The notes below the pieces were generated by a model that made no database searches, had not been told where the DNA came from, and saw nothing but the letters and a program-made list of their open reading frames with translations. Made by a program: the position numbers and the translations under genes. From NCBI RefSeq assembly GCF_000341105.1, contig NZ_ANBB01000059.1:32794-96793 (forward strand): a DNA stretch of 64,000 nt. Direction: 5' to 3'. Positions 1-9,558 of this stretch are shown one piece after another. This DNA is from Nocardiopsis potens DSM 45234. Lineage in GTDB: Bacteria > Actinomycetota > Actinomycetes > Streptosporangiales > Streptosporangiaceae. Positions within the stretch are counted from its first letter, which is position 1. Each line of letters opens with the position of its first letter.

Positions 1-114
1 GCGCGGGGTGGAGGCCACGCGGAAGTTCGCGACCGCCGCCCCACTGGGGGTGAATCGCAGCTCAGGGTCGTCGACCAGGTTGCCGACGAGCGTGATCTGA
101 GTTTCGCCTGCCAT
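1..114 (-). CDS. ssb: Single-stranded DNA-binding protein, N-terminal fragment
   Basis: Only the first 38 codons lie in the window; the gene runs off the left edge. The translation begins [20 protein letters not shown] and continues with the [15 protein letters not shown] stretch typical of the first OB-fold strands of bacterial SSB. SSB coats single-stranded DNA during replication, repair and recombination. The ATG at 114 has a GGAG element about 8 nt upstream. It follows rpsF by 68 bp on the same strand, the usual rpsF-ssb-rpsR-rplI order. The partner genes would lie outside the window. Confidence 0.93.
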   Translation of the reverse strand, partial: MAGETQITLVGNLVDDPELRFTPSGAAVANFRVASTPR

Positions 115-182
115 GGATGGCTCCGGGTTCGAATAGTTCGGATCAGGCGGGGAGAGTGCGTGCGCGGCGCGCTGCGACGCCT

Positions 183-473
183 CTAGTGCGCCTCGGGGCG
201 GAGGACCTTGGTGCGCAGGACGGACTCGGTCAGGTTGAGCTGACGGTCGAGCTCCTTCACCGTGGCCGGCTCGGAGGTGAGGTCGATGACGGCGTAGATG
301 CCGTCGGCGTTCTTGGCGATGTCGTAGGAGAGGCGGCGCTTCCCCCAGACGTCGACCTTCTCCACGGAGCCGCCGTCGTTGCGGACCACCGCGAGGAACT
401 GCTCCAGCGACGGCGCCACCGTGCGCTCGTCGAGGGTGGGGTCGAGGATGACCATAACTTCGTAACGACGCAT
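183..473 (-). CDS. rpsF: 30S ribosomal protein S6
   Basis: A 96-residue protein of the normal S6 length that binds the small-subunit platform next to S18. It starts [20 protein letters not shown] and contains the [10 protein letters not shown] and GIYAVIDL segments of the family. An upstream in-frame ATG at 515 would add 14 residues, but the ATG at 473 is preceded by a strong AGAGGAGGAAC ribosome-binding site and matches the family start. It is the first gene of the rpsF-ssb operon and is separated from the GT87-like gene upstream by about 75 bp. Confidence 0.96.
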   Translation of the reverse strand: MRRYEVMVILDPTLDERTVAPSLEQFLAVVRNDGGSVEKVDVWGKRRLSYDIAKNADGIYAVIDLTSEPATVKELDRQLNLTESVLRTKVLRPEAH

Positions 474-549
474 CGTCGTTCCTCCTCTGGACTGTCGCGG
501 CCATGGTCTTTCCATGGCAGGAGGGCATTGAGCCAGACGGAAGCCAAGG

Positions 550-1949
550 CTACCGCAGGCCTGCGACCGTTTTGCCGCTTCGCAGGCAATCCGCGGCCAC
601 GCAGGCGCAGAGCCCGAGCAGGGAGGCCGAGCGCGCCAGGGAGAGCACCGAGTAGCCGGCGAAGGCCAGCCCCTGCTCCGGCCCGACGGCCCCCTCGGCC
701 GCCCAGGTCATGTGCATCAGGTGCTGCCAGATGCCGAAGAAGTAGGCGGTCTCGGCGGCCTGCCAGAGCACGAACGCCAGGAGCGGCGGCCAGGTGCCCA
801 TGGTCCGCGGCCAGGCCAGTACCGCCAGCGGGACCAGCCAGAGCACGAACTGCGGCGACCAGACCTTGTTGGTCAGCAGGAACGCGGCCACCACCAGGAA
901 CACCAGCTGCTCCGGCCGCGGCGGGCGGCGGGCGAACACCCCGATGGCGGCGATCAGCGCGCACGCCGCGGCCAGCGAGACCGTCCCCGCGGTGTTGACC
1001 AGGTCGTGGTCGCCGGTGTCGAACAGGCCGTAGCCGTCGAGCACGTAGTAGAGCGACCCCCAGTCCGCGCCGCGCTCCCGGCTGAAGGTGAAGAAGGTCG
1101 CCCACCCCTCCGGGGCCGCGATCAGCACCGGGAGGTTCACCGCGGCCCAGGCGGCCGCCGCCCCGCCCAGGGCGCGGAGCAGGTCCTGCGGCGCCATCCC
1201 GCCGTCCCGCCCGGTCCACCGGCGCAGCACCAGCACCAGCAGCGGGCCGAACACCAGGAAGGGGTAGAACTTCGCGGCCACCGCCAGCCCGACCAGGGCG
1301 CCCCCGGACCGGTACCGGGCCCGGCCGAGCAGTACCAGCCCGCCGGAGAGCAGCGCCACCGCGAGCAGGTCCCAGTTGATGTAGGCGGTGAGCACCGCGG
1401 CGGGGGCGAGCGCGACCGCGCCGCCGGCCAGCAGCGCCCGGCGCCGGTCGAACCCCTCCCCCGCCGCGGGGGGGGGCGCAGCCCGCCCCGGCCGGCCAGG
1501 TGGCCGGTGCACATCGCGGTGGCGACCAGGCAGGCGCCCATCACCGCGGCGGTGAGGTCGAAGTAGGCCAGGGCCCGGCTGAGCGTGTCCGGCAGCCCGG
1601 AGACGGCCCGGCCGATCAGGTGCATCAGCCCGCCGGTGAGCACCGGGTACTCCACCGGCCGGTCCAGGTAGGGCAGGGCGCCCTGGTCCAGGCCGTCCCG
1701 GTAGTACAGCGGGAACACGTCGCTGTAGCAGGCGGCGGCGTACTGGCCGCCGTCGAGCCAGGCGCCGCCGAGGCGGCAGGGGGCCTTGGCCAGGTAGCCG
1801 AGGAGCGCCCCGGTCGCGCCGAGCGCGGCGAGCACCCCCCACGGGGTCCGGTCCTGCGGCGGACCGCCCTGAAGACGCCGAGTGCCGGCGGCGGCCTGCT
1901 GGCCGCCACCGGCACCGGGACGTCCGTCTCCTCCGGACGTTGAGGTCAC
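550..1949 (-). pseudogene. GT87-type (DUF2029) polyprenyl-sugar membrane glycosyltransferase, frameshifted
   Basis: A multi-spanning membrane protein split across two reading frames. The N-terminal part reads from a GTG at 1949 (GGAG upstream) as far as GHLAGRGGLRPPP. The rest, with several hydrophobic helices and motifs such as AAKFYPFLVFGP and LLTNKVWSPQFVLWL, continues in the next frame down to the stop at 550. The frames meet at a run of nine G on the plus strand (1468-1476). Adding one base restores a continuous frame of about 466 residues. GT87 enzymes transfer sugars from polyprenyl-phosphate donors to envelope glycans. The gene starts 18 bp after the upstream PBP stop, so it is probably co-transcribed with it. 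Either a pseudogene, a phase-variable gene or a sequencing error. Confidence 0.8.
1468..1476. repeat. Homopolymer G9/C9 tract at the frameshift
   Basis: Nine consecutive G (C on the coding strand) at exactly the point where the GT87-like frame breaks. A tract of ten would put LRPPPAAGEGFDRR in frame with both halves. Confidence 0.85.
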
Positions 1950-1967
1950 GTCGCTCCTGTTCGCTGG

Positions 1968-4550
1968 TCAGTCGTCCCTGCGGGCGAACGGGTCCCAGCC
2001 ACCGCCGCCACCGCCGCCGCCGTTGTCGTCCTCCCCGTCACCGGGGCCGCCGGGGCCGCCGGGACCGCCCGGCTCCTCCGGCTCACCGGTCTCGCAGTCG
2101 TTGCCCGGGAACGGGATGCACGGCTCCTCGGTCGCCGGCGGCGGGCTCATCGGAGGCGAGGTGGAGGGGTCGGGCGACTCCTCGGGCTCCTGCGACGGCG
2201 GCGGCGCGCTCGGCTCGCCGGAGGGGGGCGGGGTCGGGGTCGCGGGCAGGAAGCTCTGGTCGTCGCCGACCCCGGCCCGCGGCGGGAACTGCTTCACCTC
2301 GACGCCCTTCATGGCCTCCTCCATGAAGGCCTTCCAGATCTTGGCCGAGGTGGTACCGCCGTAGACGTCCTGCACGCCGGGGATCTCCAGCTGCTTGCCG
2401 CCGTCCCGGAAGAGGCCGACCGCGGTGGACATCTGCGGGGTGTAGCCGACGAACCAGGCGGACTTGGCGTCGTTGGAGGTACCGGTCTTGCCGGCCACCG
2501 GGCGGCCGTCGGAGAGCATGGCCTCCTTGCCGCCGCCGTCCGGGCTGACCACCTGCTGCATGGCGTAGGTGGCGTCCGCGGCGACGTCGGCCTCGAAGGC
2601 GCGGACGCCCTCGAGCTCCTCCGCGTCGTTGGGGGTGACCTCGTTGCCGTTCGGGTCCACCATCTTGGTGATCATGTGCGGCGGGATGTGCACGCCCTGG
2701 TTGGCGAAGGTGGCGAAGCCGGTCGCCTGGTCCAGCGCGCGGACCTGGTAGGTGCCCAGCGCGATGTTGGGGCCGAGCTGGGCGGTCTCCAGCTGCTCCT
2801 CGGCGATGCCCGCGGCCAGCGCGGTGTCCTTCACCGCCTGCGCGCCGACCTGCTGGGTGAGCTCGACGAACGAGGTGTTCACCGAGTGCTTGGTGGACTC
2901 GACCAGGTCCACCGTGCCCCAGGACTTGTTGCTGTCGTTCTGGATCTCGCCCTCGATGCCCTCGAAGGTCTGCGGGGAGTTGCCGTCGAACTTGCTGTTC
3001 AGGCTGATCCCGTTGGAGAGCCCGGTGGCCAGCACGTAGGGCTTGAAGGCCGAGCCGGCCTGGGCCCGCTCGGTGAGGGAGTTGTTGGCGTCGGTGGTGA
3101 AGTCGCTGCCGCCGTTGAACGCCTTGATCTCACCGGTCGCGGGGTCGACCGCGGTGAGGCCGTAGTTGGTGTCCTCGGGCATGCCCTCGGGCAGCGCCTG
3201 GGTGAAGGCCTCGGAGGCGGCCGTCATCAGCTTCGGCTCCAGCGAGGTGGAGATCTGGTAGCCGCCCTTGGTGATCTGCTCGGGGGAGACGCCATAGCGC
3301 GACTCGGCCTCGGCGAGGACCGCGTTGCGGACGTAGCCCTTGTAGCCGCTGTAGTCCTCGCCGCCGACTGTGTACTTCACGGTCTCGGGGAACTCCAGCT
3401 TGTCGGTCTCCTCCTTGGGGAGGCCGTACTCGCCGTCGTACTCCTCGTACATCACGTTCATGCCGTGCAGCGTGTCCTCGCGCCAGCGCTCCTCGAGGAT
3501 CTCCTGCATCTTCGGGTCGGCTTCGTAGTTCTCGAAGTTGCCCGGCTGCTGGATGATGGCGCCGATGAACGCGCCCTCGGCGTCGTCCAGGTCCTTGACG
3601 TCCTTGCCGAAGTAGGCCTGGGCCGCGGCCTGCACACCGTAGGCGTTGCGCCCGAAGTAGATGGTGTTCAGGTACTGCGTGATGATCTGGTCCTTGCTGA
3701 GCTGGTTGCCCAGCTTGATGGAGATCAGGATCTCCTTGAGCTTGCGGGTGTAGGTCTGCTCCTGGGAGAGGCCGTCGTAGTAGTTCCGGGCCATCTGCTG
3801 GGTGATGGTGGAACCGCCGCCGGCCGAGCCGCCGCTGAGCACCGCCCGCATGGTGCCGGTGATCGAGATGCCGCCGTCGCTGGGGAAGGTGCGCTGCTCG
3901 GTGCCGAGCACGCCGTTCACCACGCTGTCCGGGATCTCGTCCCGGGTGACGTTCTGCCGGTTGACCTCACCGGTGGTGATGAGCTTCTCTCCGCCGGCGT
4001 CGGTGATCACCGACGCCTCCTTGACCGCGTCGGCCTGCGCCTGCATGTCCTCGGCGTCGCCCAGGGTGAAGTAGAAGATCGCCAGCGCGGCGACGCCGCC
4101 GGCGAAGAGCACGCCGCAGGTGATCAGCGCGGGCTTCCACACCTTGGCGAAGAACCGCTTGACCGGGCCGCGGTCGTCCGGTTCGTCCCGGCGCGAGGGG
4201 GGCCGCCTGCGGCCGCCTCCGCCCTGGGCGCGGCGGGATCCGCCGGAGCGGGCCCCGTGCTCGGCCTCCCGGCCCCGGTCGCGGCCCCGGCGCTCCTCCG
4301 GGGGGCGGCGCCGGCCGCCGCCCTCGGAGCGGGACCCGCCGGAGCGGGCCTCCGCGGAACGGCGCCGGGTGGGGCGTTCATCGTCCCAGAAGCCGCCGTC
4401 GTCACTGGGTGCAGCGCGACGGCCGCCGGCGCGTTCGTCCCTGGGCGGGCCGTCGGCCCGCCGCCTGCCGCCGCTGCCGCGGGGGCCGTCGTCCGGGCCA
4501 GAGGCCCGGCGGCGGCCGCCGCCGGCGTTACGTCGTCTCTCGGTACTCAC
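1968..4550 (-). CDS. Bifunctional class A penicillin-binding protein (transglycosylase/transpeptidase), copy 1
   Basis: An 860-residue PBP that polymerises and crosslinks peptidoglycan. Residues 1-137 form a long Arg/Gly-rich cytoplasmic tail and about 140-161 a single membrane anchor. The GT51 domain has its catalytic Glu at 218 in the motif EQRTF, then GGGSTITQQMARNYY. The transpeptidase has SAFK (Ser500), SVN (556-558) and KTGT (688-691). The tail from about 757 is Pro/Gly/Asp-rich. The GTG start at 4550 has GAGGA 5 nt upstream; the longer frame to 4847 has no such support. The Asp that usually follows the GT51 Glu is Gln here, as in the second copy. A GT87-like gene follows by 18 bp. Confidence 0.93.
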   Translation of the reverse strand: MSTERRRNAGGGRRRASGPDDGPRGSGGRRRADGPPRDERAGGRRAAPSDDGGFWDDERPTRRRSAEARSGGSRSEGGGRRRPPEERRGRDRGREAEHGARSGGSRRAQGGGGRRRPPSRRDEPDDRGPVKRFFAKVWKPALITCGVLFAGGVAALAIFYFTLGDAEDMQAQADAVKEASVITDAGGEKLITTGEVNRQNVTRDEIPDSVVNGVLGTEQRTFPSDGGISITGTMRAVLSGGSAGGGSTITQQMARNYYDGLSQEQTYTRKLKEILISIKLGNQLSKDQIITQYLNTIYFGRNAYGVQAAAQAYFGKDVKDLDDAEGAFIGAIIQQPGNFENYEADPKMQEILEERWREDTLHGMNVMYEEYDGEYGLPKEETDKLEFPETVKYTVGGEDYSGYKGYVRNAVLAEAESRYGVSPEQITKGGYQISTSLEPKLMTAASEAFTQALPEGMPEDTNYGLTAVDPATGEIKAFNGGSDFTTDANNSLTERAQAGSAFKPYVLATGLSNGISLNSKFDGNSPQTFEGIEGEIQNDSNKSWGTVDLVESTKHSVNTSFVELTQQVGAQAVKDTALAAGIAEEQLETAQLGPNIALGTYQVRALDQATGFATFANQGVHIPPHMITKMVDPNGNEVTPNDAEELEGVRAFEADVAADATYAMQQVVSPDGGGKEAMLSDGRPVAGKTGTSNDAKSAWFVGYTPQMSTAVGLFRDGGKQLEIPGVQDVYGGTTSAKIWKAFMEEAMKGVEVKQFPPRAGVGDDQSFLPATPTPPPSGEPSAPPPSQEPEESPDPSTSPPMSPPPATEEPCIPFPGNDCETGEPEEPGGPGGPGGPGDGEDDNGGGGGGGGWDPFARRDD

Positions 4551-5024
4551 GCGTCCTCGATTGCTTCTCTGCGGCCGATCGGCCTTACGACTCGGGGTGG
4601 GAGGGAGCGGAACTCCCCCTGGGGGATCCGTTCCAGCCGGGTGCCCGGGAAGCGCCGCGGGGGACGCGGTCTCGGGGGGAGACCGGCGATCCCTCCTTGG
4701 GACGCTCCACCCGGGTACGGGGTTTTCCGCCCGACCGGAAGACGTGGTCCTCGGCTTCCTCCTGTCGATGGACCTCTCTTCGGGGAGCCTCGCAGGCGCC
4801 GTGCTGCGGCGCAAAGCACGCGTCACGCTAAAGCCAAGGCGCCTCATAGCACAACCCGGGCGTGAGGCTACCCCGCGATACCCATTCGTTGATCACGTTC
4901 CGGACAACGCCGACGCGTGCATGACAGGGTACGGGCTACTCCGAGTGTTCGAGAGGGTCCCCGGACGAATCCGCCGCCTGGTCGGCATCGCCCCAGTTCA
5001 ACGGGGTGAAAACGGGAGCAGAAG
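4551..5024. other. Intergenic region between the two PBP genes
   Basis: A gap with no convincing gene on either strand; ORFs here are composition shadows. It must hold the promoter of PBP copy 1, but I see no clear consensus. The PBP copy 2 terminator lies at its right end. Confidence 0.5.
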
Positions 5025-5057
5025 GGTCCGGCACCGGGGGGCTCCCGGTGCCGGACC
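5025..5057 (-). terminator. Strong hairpin downstream of PBP copy 2
   Basis: A perfect 14-bp stem (5025-5038 with 5044-5057) and 5-nt loop, about 40 nt after the PBP2 stop on the minus strand. It is followed there by a T-containing but not pure-T stretch. It separates the two PBP transcription units. Confidence 0.8.
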
Positions 5058-5098
5058 GTGTTACCTGCGCTACATCCCGGGGGTGCGCGGCCCCCCGG

Positions 5099-7366
5099 TC
5101 ACCACTGGTCCTGGCCACCGTCGACCGGCGGCCAGGCGCCGCCGTCGCCGCCGTCCCCGCCACCGGGGTCGGGCGGGGTGGGCCAGCCGTCTCCGCCGTC
5201 CTCTCCGCCGCCGTCGCCGTCCCCGCCGCCGTCCGGCGGGCTCGGCTCGCCGGTGTCCTCGCCCTCCTCGGTGGGCTCCTCGGTCCGGGTCGGCTCCTCC
5301 TCGGGCTCCTCCGGCCGGCTCGCCTCGGGCTGCGGCACGGTCTCCGGGTCGGGCGCGGGGGGCGCGTCCTGCTGCGGCTCGGGGGCGTCGCCGCCGCCCC
5401 AGACCGGCTCGGGGAACTCCTCCACCGGCTCCCCCTCCATCGCCTGCTGCATGAAGTCCTTCCAGATCAGCGCGGAGGTCGTGCCGCCGTAGACGTCGCC
5501 GACGCCGGACAGTTCGAGCGGCTGCCCGTCGCTGCGGCTCAGTCCGACCGCGACCGAGAGCTGCGGGGTGAAGCCGGAGAACCAGGCGGCGGTGGCGCTG
5601 TCGGTGGTGCCGGTCTTGCCGGCGGCCGGGCGGCCGTCGTCCAGTGCGGCGCTGCTCCCGGTGCCGCCCTCGACGACCTGCCGCATGGCGTAGGTCGCGT
5701 CGGCGGCGACGCCCTCGCTGAACGCGCGGGTGCCCTCCTCCAGCTCCTCCGCGTCGACCGGCGCGACCTCGCCCTCGTCCCCCTTGACCTCGGTGACCAT
5801 GTGCCGCGGCATGTGCACGCCGCCGTTGGCGAAGGTGGCGAAGCCGCTCGCCTGGTCCAGCGCGGTGACCTGGTAGGTGCCGAGGGCGATGTTGGGGCCC
5901 AGGCCCGCGGTCTCGAACTGCTCGGCGGGGATGCCCGCGGCCTCGGCGGTGTCGCGGACCTTCTCCGGGCCGATGTCGCCGGTGAGGCCGACGTAGGCGG
6001 TGTTGACCGACCTCTCGGTGGCCTCCAGCAGGGTGACCGGGCCGTAGCTCCGCCCGGCGTTGTTCCGCACCGGGGCGGTCAGCCCGGGGAAGTACTGCGG
6101 GGAGCTCCCGTCGTAGACGGTGTTCAGGCTGCGCCCCTCGGACAGCCCGGCGGCCAGCGCGTACGGCTTGAAGGCCGAGCCGGCCTGGGCCCGCTGGATC
6201 AGCGAGTTGTCGGTGTCGGCGACCGGGTCGCTCCCGCCGTGGAAGGCCTTGATCTCCCCGGTCTCCGGTTCCACCGCGGCCAGTCCGAGCACGGTGCCCT
6301 CGGGCACCTCGCCGAGGGTGTCGGTGAAGGCGGTCTGCGCCGCCTCCATCAGGTCCTTGTCCAGAGAGGTGCGGATCTCGTAGCCGCCGGTGGCGATCTG
6401 CTGGTCGGTGAGGTCGTAGCGGTCGCCGAGCTCGCGGACCACGGCGTCGCGGATGTAGCCCTCCAGCGCGGGGACGCCGTCCACCCCGCCGTTCCACGGG
6501 ATCGTCTCGGGGTACTCCAGGCCGTCGGCCTCGGCCTGGGTGATGCCGTGCCCGGGGTCGACGGCGTTCACCTTGACCGCGCCGCGGAGCGCGTACTCCC
6601 ACCGGTCGCGGAGCGCCTCCGCCTCCGCGGAGCCGGGCTCGGGGTCGGTGAAGGTGCTGGGCTTCTGGATGAGCGCCCCGATGTAGGCGCCCTCGGCCTG
6701 GTCCAGCTCGCTGACGTCCTTGCCGAAGTAGGCCTGGGCCGCGGCCTGCACGCCGTAGGCGTTGCGGCCGAAGTAGATGGTGTTCAGGTACTGCGTGATG
6801 ATCTCGTCCGGGGTGAGCCGGCGGGCCACCTTGAGCGAGATGAAGATCTCCTTGACCTTCCGGCTGTAGCTGCGCTCCTGGGAGAGGCCGTCGTAGTAGT
6901 TCCGGGCCATCTGCTGGGTGATGGTGGAGCCGCCGCCGGCCTCGCCGCCGGTGATCACCGCGCGCATGGTGCCGGAGACCGACACGCCGGGGGTCTTGTA
7001 GAAGTCGTGCTGCTCGGCGCCGAGGACCCCGTTGATCACGCTGTCCGGGATCTGCTCCCGGGTGACCTTGGTCCGGTTGACGGTGCCGGTGGTGGCGGCC
7101 TTGGAGCCGTCGGAGTAGCGGATCTGCGAGGCGGAGACGGCCGCGTCGCCCTGCGGCTGCAGGTCGTCCGGGGCCGGGGTGATCAGGTAGATACCGAGGA
7201 ACGCGGCCACGCCGGCGAGCACGGCCGCGGAGAGCCCCATGAGCAGCCAGTGGACCGCGCGGCGCCAGCGCGGCAGGCGCGTGCTCCGCGCGGCCGCGCC
7301 GCCCCGGGCCCCGCGGCGGGCCCCGTTCGGCTCTTCCCGGTGTCTCCTGTCCACAAGCACCCTCAT
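5099..7366 (-). CDS. Bifunctional class A penicillin-binding protein, copy 2
   Basis: A 755-residue paralogue of the neighbouring PBP. A short basic cytoplasmic tail precedes a membrane helix at about 39-62. The GT51 domain has Glu118 in EQHDF and GGGSTITQQMARNYY. The transpeptidase has SAFK (397-400), SVN (453-455) and KTGT (584-587). The C-terminal tail is rich in Pro, Glu, Gly and Asp. The ATG at 7366 is used; a GTG four codons later (7354) has an AGGG element before it and is a real alternative. Stretches such as YYDGLSQE and TQYLNTIYFGRNAYGVQAAA are nearly identical in both copies, so the pair looks like a tandem duplication with diverged tails. It is divergent from the PadR gene. Confidence 0.92.
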   Translation of the reverse strand: MRVLVDRRHREEPNGARRGARGGAAARSTRLPRWRRAVHWLLMGLSAAVLAGVAAFLGIYLITPAPDDLQPQGDAAVSASQIRYSDGSKAATTGTVNRTKVTREQIPDSVINGVLGAEQHDFYKTPGVSVSGTMRAVITGGEAGGGSTITQQMARNYYDGLSQERSYSRKVKEIFISLKVARRLTPDEIITQYLNTIYFGRNAYGVQAAAQAYFGKDVSELDQAEGAYIGALIQKPSTFTDPEPGSAEAEALRDRWEYALRGAVKVNAVDPGHGITQAEADGLEYPETIPWNGGVDGVPALEGYIRDAVVRELGDRYDLTDQQIATGGYEIRTSLDKDLMEAAQTAFTDTLGEVPEGTVLGLAAVEPETGEIKAFHGGSDPVADTDNSLIQRAQAGSAFKPYALAAGLSEGRSLNTVYDGSSPQYFPGLTAPVRNNAGRSYGPVTLLEATERSVNTAYVGLTGDIGPEKVRDTAEAAGIPAEQFETAGLGPNIALGTYQVTALDQASGFATFANGGVHMPRHMVTEVKGDEGEVAPVDAEELEEGTRAFSEGVAADATYAMRQVVEGGTGSSAALDDGRPAAGKTGTTDSATAAWFSGFTPQLSVAVGLSRSDGQPLELSGVGDVYGGTTSALIWKDFMQQAMEGEPVEEFPEPVWGGGDAPEPQQDAPPAPDPETVPQPEASRPEEPEEEPTRTEEPTEEGEDTGEPSPPDGGGDGDGGGEDGGDGWPTPPDPGGGDGGDGGAWPPVDGGQDQW

Positions 7367-7704
7367 TCCCCGGCCGGGTCGTCCGCGCCGGTCGCGGCGG
7401 GCGGACGCGGACGTGAGGGGGCCGTGCGTCTCCCGCTTGGTCGGTCATCTACCGGCGGGGGAGGCCGTACGGATCCGACATCTCGTTCAGGTTGAGAAAT
7501 CGTCCCGGAAATACTACGTGATCACGGCGCAGGTGCCCGTCACCGTGCACCGCGCCAGGGAGTCCTTATATCGACTGGATATAGTCATACGTGCATAAAG
7601 CACGCCTCCGTTCACATTCGGCACCGCAGTCCGCGGTGCGGGAACAGAACGGCTCCGGCGGAGGCTGTCATCGTTGCGCACCGGGGAAGGAGGTGGACGG
7701 GGAC
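7367..7704. other. Divergent intergenic region between PBP2 and PadR gene
   Basis: No gene. It holds a TATATC/GATATA palindrome and must contain the promoters for PBP2 (minus) and for the PadR-ino1 pair (plus). No consensus -35/-10 pair is obvious. Confidence 0.5.
7567..7583. promoter_or_regulatory. AT-rich palindrome, candidate PadR operator
   Basis: TATATC, 5-nt spacer, GATATA, in an otherwise GC-rich region about 120 bp before the PadR start. PadR-family proteins bind AT-rich palindromes and often autoregulate. The assignment is inference from position. Confidence 0.5.
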
Positions 7705-8277
7705 ATGGAGACGCGCCGGTCGCGGGTGCTCGACCTGGCCGTGCTCGGCCACCTGGCCGAGGCCCCGATGCACGGGTACGAGCTGCGCAAGCGGCTCGAC
7801 CGGGAGCTGGGCCTGCTGCGCGCCTTCTCCTACGGCTCGCTCTACCCCCGGCTGCGCGCCATGCGCTGCGGCGGCCTGGTGGAGGCGGACGGCGACCGCC
7901 CCGCCGCGGGGCGCCGCCCCCGGATCGTCTACCGGCTCACCGACGACGGCCGCGCCGCCCTGCTGCGGCTGCTGTCCGACAGCGCCCCGGCCGAGAGCGA
8001 CGACGAGTGCTTCGGGGTGCACTTCACCCTGTTCGGCCGGACCCGCCTCGAGGTGCGGATGCGCATCCTGTCCGGCCGGCGGCACCGGCTGGCGCAGCGG
8101 CTGGACGCCCTGCACCAGGCCCTGGGGCGGCTGGACGGCCGGGGCGACCCCTATACCCATGAGCTGCATCGGCACCGGGCCGAGGCCCTCCGGCGCGAGA
8201 TCGACTGGCTGGACGGCCTGATCGAGCGCGAGCGCCGGTGCGCCGAACCGGGCGGCCCGGCCGGGCCGCCGCGGTGA
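7705..8277 (+). CDS. PadR-family transcriptional regulator
   Basis: A 190-residue regulator. The N-terminal winged helix (about 5-85) contains the PadR signature [20 protein letters not shown] and [10 protein letters not shown], followed by [17 protein letters not shown]. The C-terminal half (about 100-185) is a charged helical region fitting the dimerisation coil. The ATG at 7705 has AAGGAGG 11 nt upstream; the frame to 7591 lacks support. It lies 65 bp before ino1 on the same strand, so it probably controls itself and inositol-phosphate synthesis, as PadR genes in this position are thought to in related actinomycetes. The palindrome at 7567-7583 is the likely site. Confidence 0.92.
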   Translation: METRRSRVLDLAVLGHLAEAPMHGYELRKRLDRELGLLRAFSYGSLYPRLRAMRCGGLVEADGDRPAAGRRPRIVYRLTDDGRAALLRLLSDSAPAESDDECFGVHFTLFGRTRLEVRMRILSGRRHRLAQRLDALHQALGRLDGRGDPYTHELHRHRAEALRREIDWLDGLIERERRCAEPGGPAGPPR

Positions 8278-8342
8278 ACGGCGGCCCCGTGCCGCCAGAC
8301 CTCATCGGATCACAGTCATCGGATCAGAAGGAGCAAGGACCA

Positions 8343-9422
8343 ATGGGTTCGGTACGCGTAGCCGTCGTGGGCGTCGGCAACTGTGCGGCGTCGCTCGTCC
8401 AGGGCGTCCACTACTACCGGGACGCCGACGCGCAGACCCGGGTCCCCGGCCTGATGCACGTCCAGTTCGGCCCCTACCACGTGCGCGACGTCGAGTTCGT
8501 CGCGGCGTTCGACGTGGACGCCAAGAAGGTCGGCCACGACCTCGCGGACGCCATCACCGCCAGCGAGAACAACACCATCAAGCTGTGCGACGTCCCGCCG
8601 ACCGGGGTGACCGTGCAGCGCGGGCCGACCTTCGACGGCCTGGGCCGGTACTACCGGGAGACCATCGAGGAGTCGGCCGAGGACGCCGTGGACGTCGTCG
8701 CGGCGCTCAAGGCCGCCAAGGTCGACGTGCTGGTCAGCTACCTGCCGGTGGGCTCGGAGGAGGCCGACCGGTTCTACGCCCAGTGCGCGATCGACGCCGG
8801 CGCGGCCTTCGTCAACGCGCTGCCGGTGTTCATCGCCTCCGACCCCGAGTGGGCGCAGAAGTTCACCGACGCCGGCGTGCCGATCGTGGGCGACGACATC
8901 AAGTCGCAGGTCGGCGCGACCATCACGCACCGGGTGCTGTCCAAGCTGTTCGAGGACCGGGGCGTGGTGGTCGACCGGACCTACCAGCTCAACTTCGGCG
9001 GCAACATGGACTTCAAGAACATGCTGGAGCGGGAGCGGCTGGAGTCCAAGAAGGTCTCCAAGACCCAGTCGGTCACCTCGCAGATCCCGCACGAGCTCAA
9101 CGCCGGCTCGGTGCACATCGGCCCGTCCGACCACGTGCCGTGGCTGGACGACCGGAAGTGGGCCTACGTCCGGCTGGAGGGCCGCGCCTTCGGCGACGCG
9201 CCGATCAGCCTGGAGTACAAGCTGGAGGTCTGGGACTCCCCCAACTCCGCGGGCATCATCATCGACGCGATCCGCGCCGCCAAGATCGCCAAGGACCGCG
9301 GCATCGGCGGGCCGATCACCTCGGCCTCGGCCTACTTCATGAAGTCCCCGCCGGAGCAGTTCAGCGACAGCGCCGCGCACGACATGGTCGAGCGGTTCAT
9401 CGCCGGCGAGGTGGAGCGCTGA
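8343..9422 (+). CDS. ino1: myo-inositol-1-phosphate synthase
   Basis: A 359-residue enzyme that converts glucose 6-phosphate to inositol 1-phosphate with NAD, the first step to phosphatidylinositol and mycothiol. The NAD-binding glycine motif VGVGNCAAS is at residues 9-17. The segments [13 protein letters not shown] and [13 protein letters not shown] belong to the actinobacterial form of the family, shorter than eukaryotic enzymes. The ATG at 8343 has AAGGAG about 8 nt upstream. Mycothiol supply fits with the SigR-type thioredoxin promoter elsewhere in the window. A hairpin terminator follows. Confidence 0.95.
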   Translation: MGSVRVAVVGVGNCAASLVQGVHYYRDADAQTRVPGLMHVQFGPYHVRDVEFVAAFDVDAKKVGHDLADAITASENNTIKLCDVPPTGVTVQRGPTFDGLGRYYRETIEESAEDAVDVVAALKAAKVDVLVSYLPVGSEEADRFYAQCAIDAGAAFVNALPVFIASDPEWAQKFTDAGVPIVGDDIKSQVGATITHRVLSKLFEDRGVVVDRTYQLNFGGNMDFKNMLERERLESKKVSKTQSVTSQIPHELNAGSVHIGPSDHVPWLDDRKWAYVRLEGRAFGDAPISLEYKLEVWDSPNSAGIIIDAIRAAKIAKDRGIGGPITSASAYFMKSPPEQFSDSAAHDMVERFIAGEVER

Positions 9423-9461
9423 TCCGCCGCTGAGCCGGACGGAGCGGTACGGAGCAGCGGA

Positions 9462-9487
9462 GGGGGCCGCCCGGCGGGCGGCCCCTT
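9462..9487 (+). terminator. Hairpin terminator after ino1
   Basis: A 10-bp GC stem (9463-9472 with 9476-9485) and 3-nt loop, 40 nt after the ino1 stop, followed by TT and a C-rich run. Confidence 0.65.
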
Positions 9488-9558
9488 CCCCCTCCCCCGC
9501 CCGGGCGCCCCGCGGGTTACGCTTCGGTTCCGGAGTCCGACGAGTCCGAGGAGTCCCG

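Noticed and set aside
5006..7495. Plus-strand frame of about 829 residues
   Set aside because: It runs opposite to PBP copy 2 across its whole length and is low-complexity Gly/Val/Leu/Arg; only the minus strand has PBP motifs.
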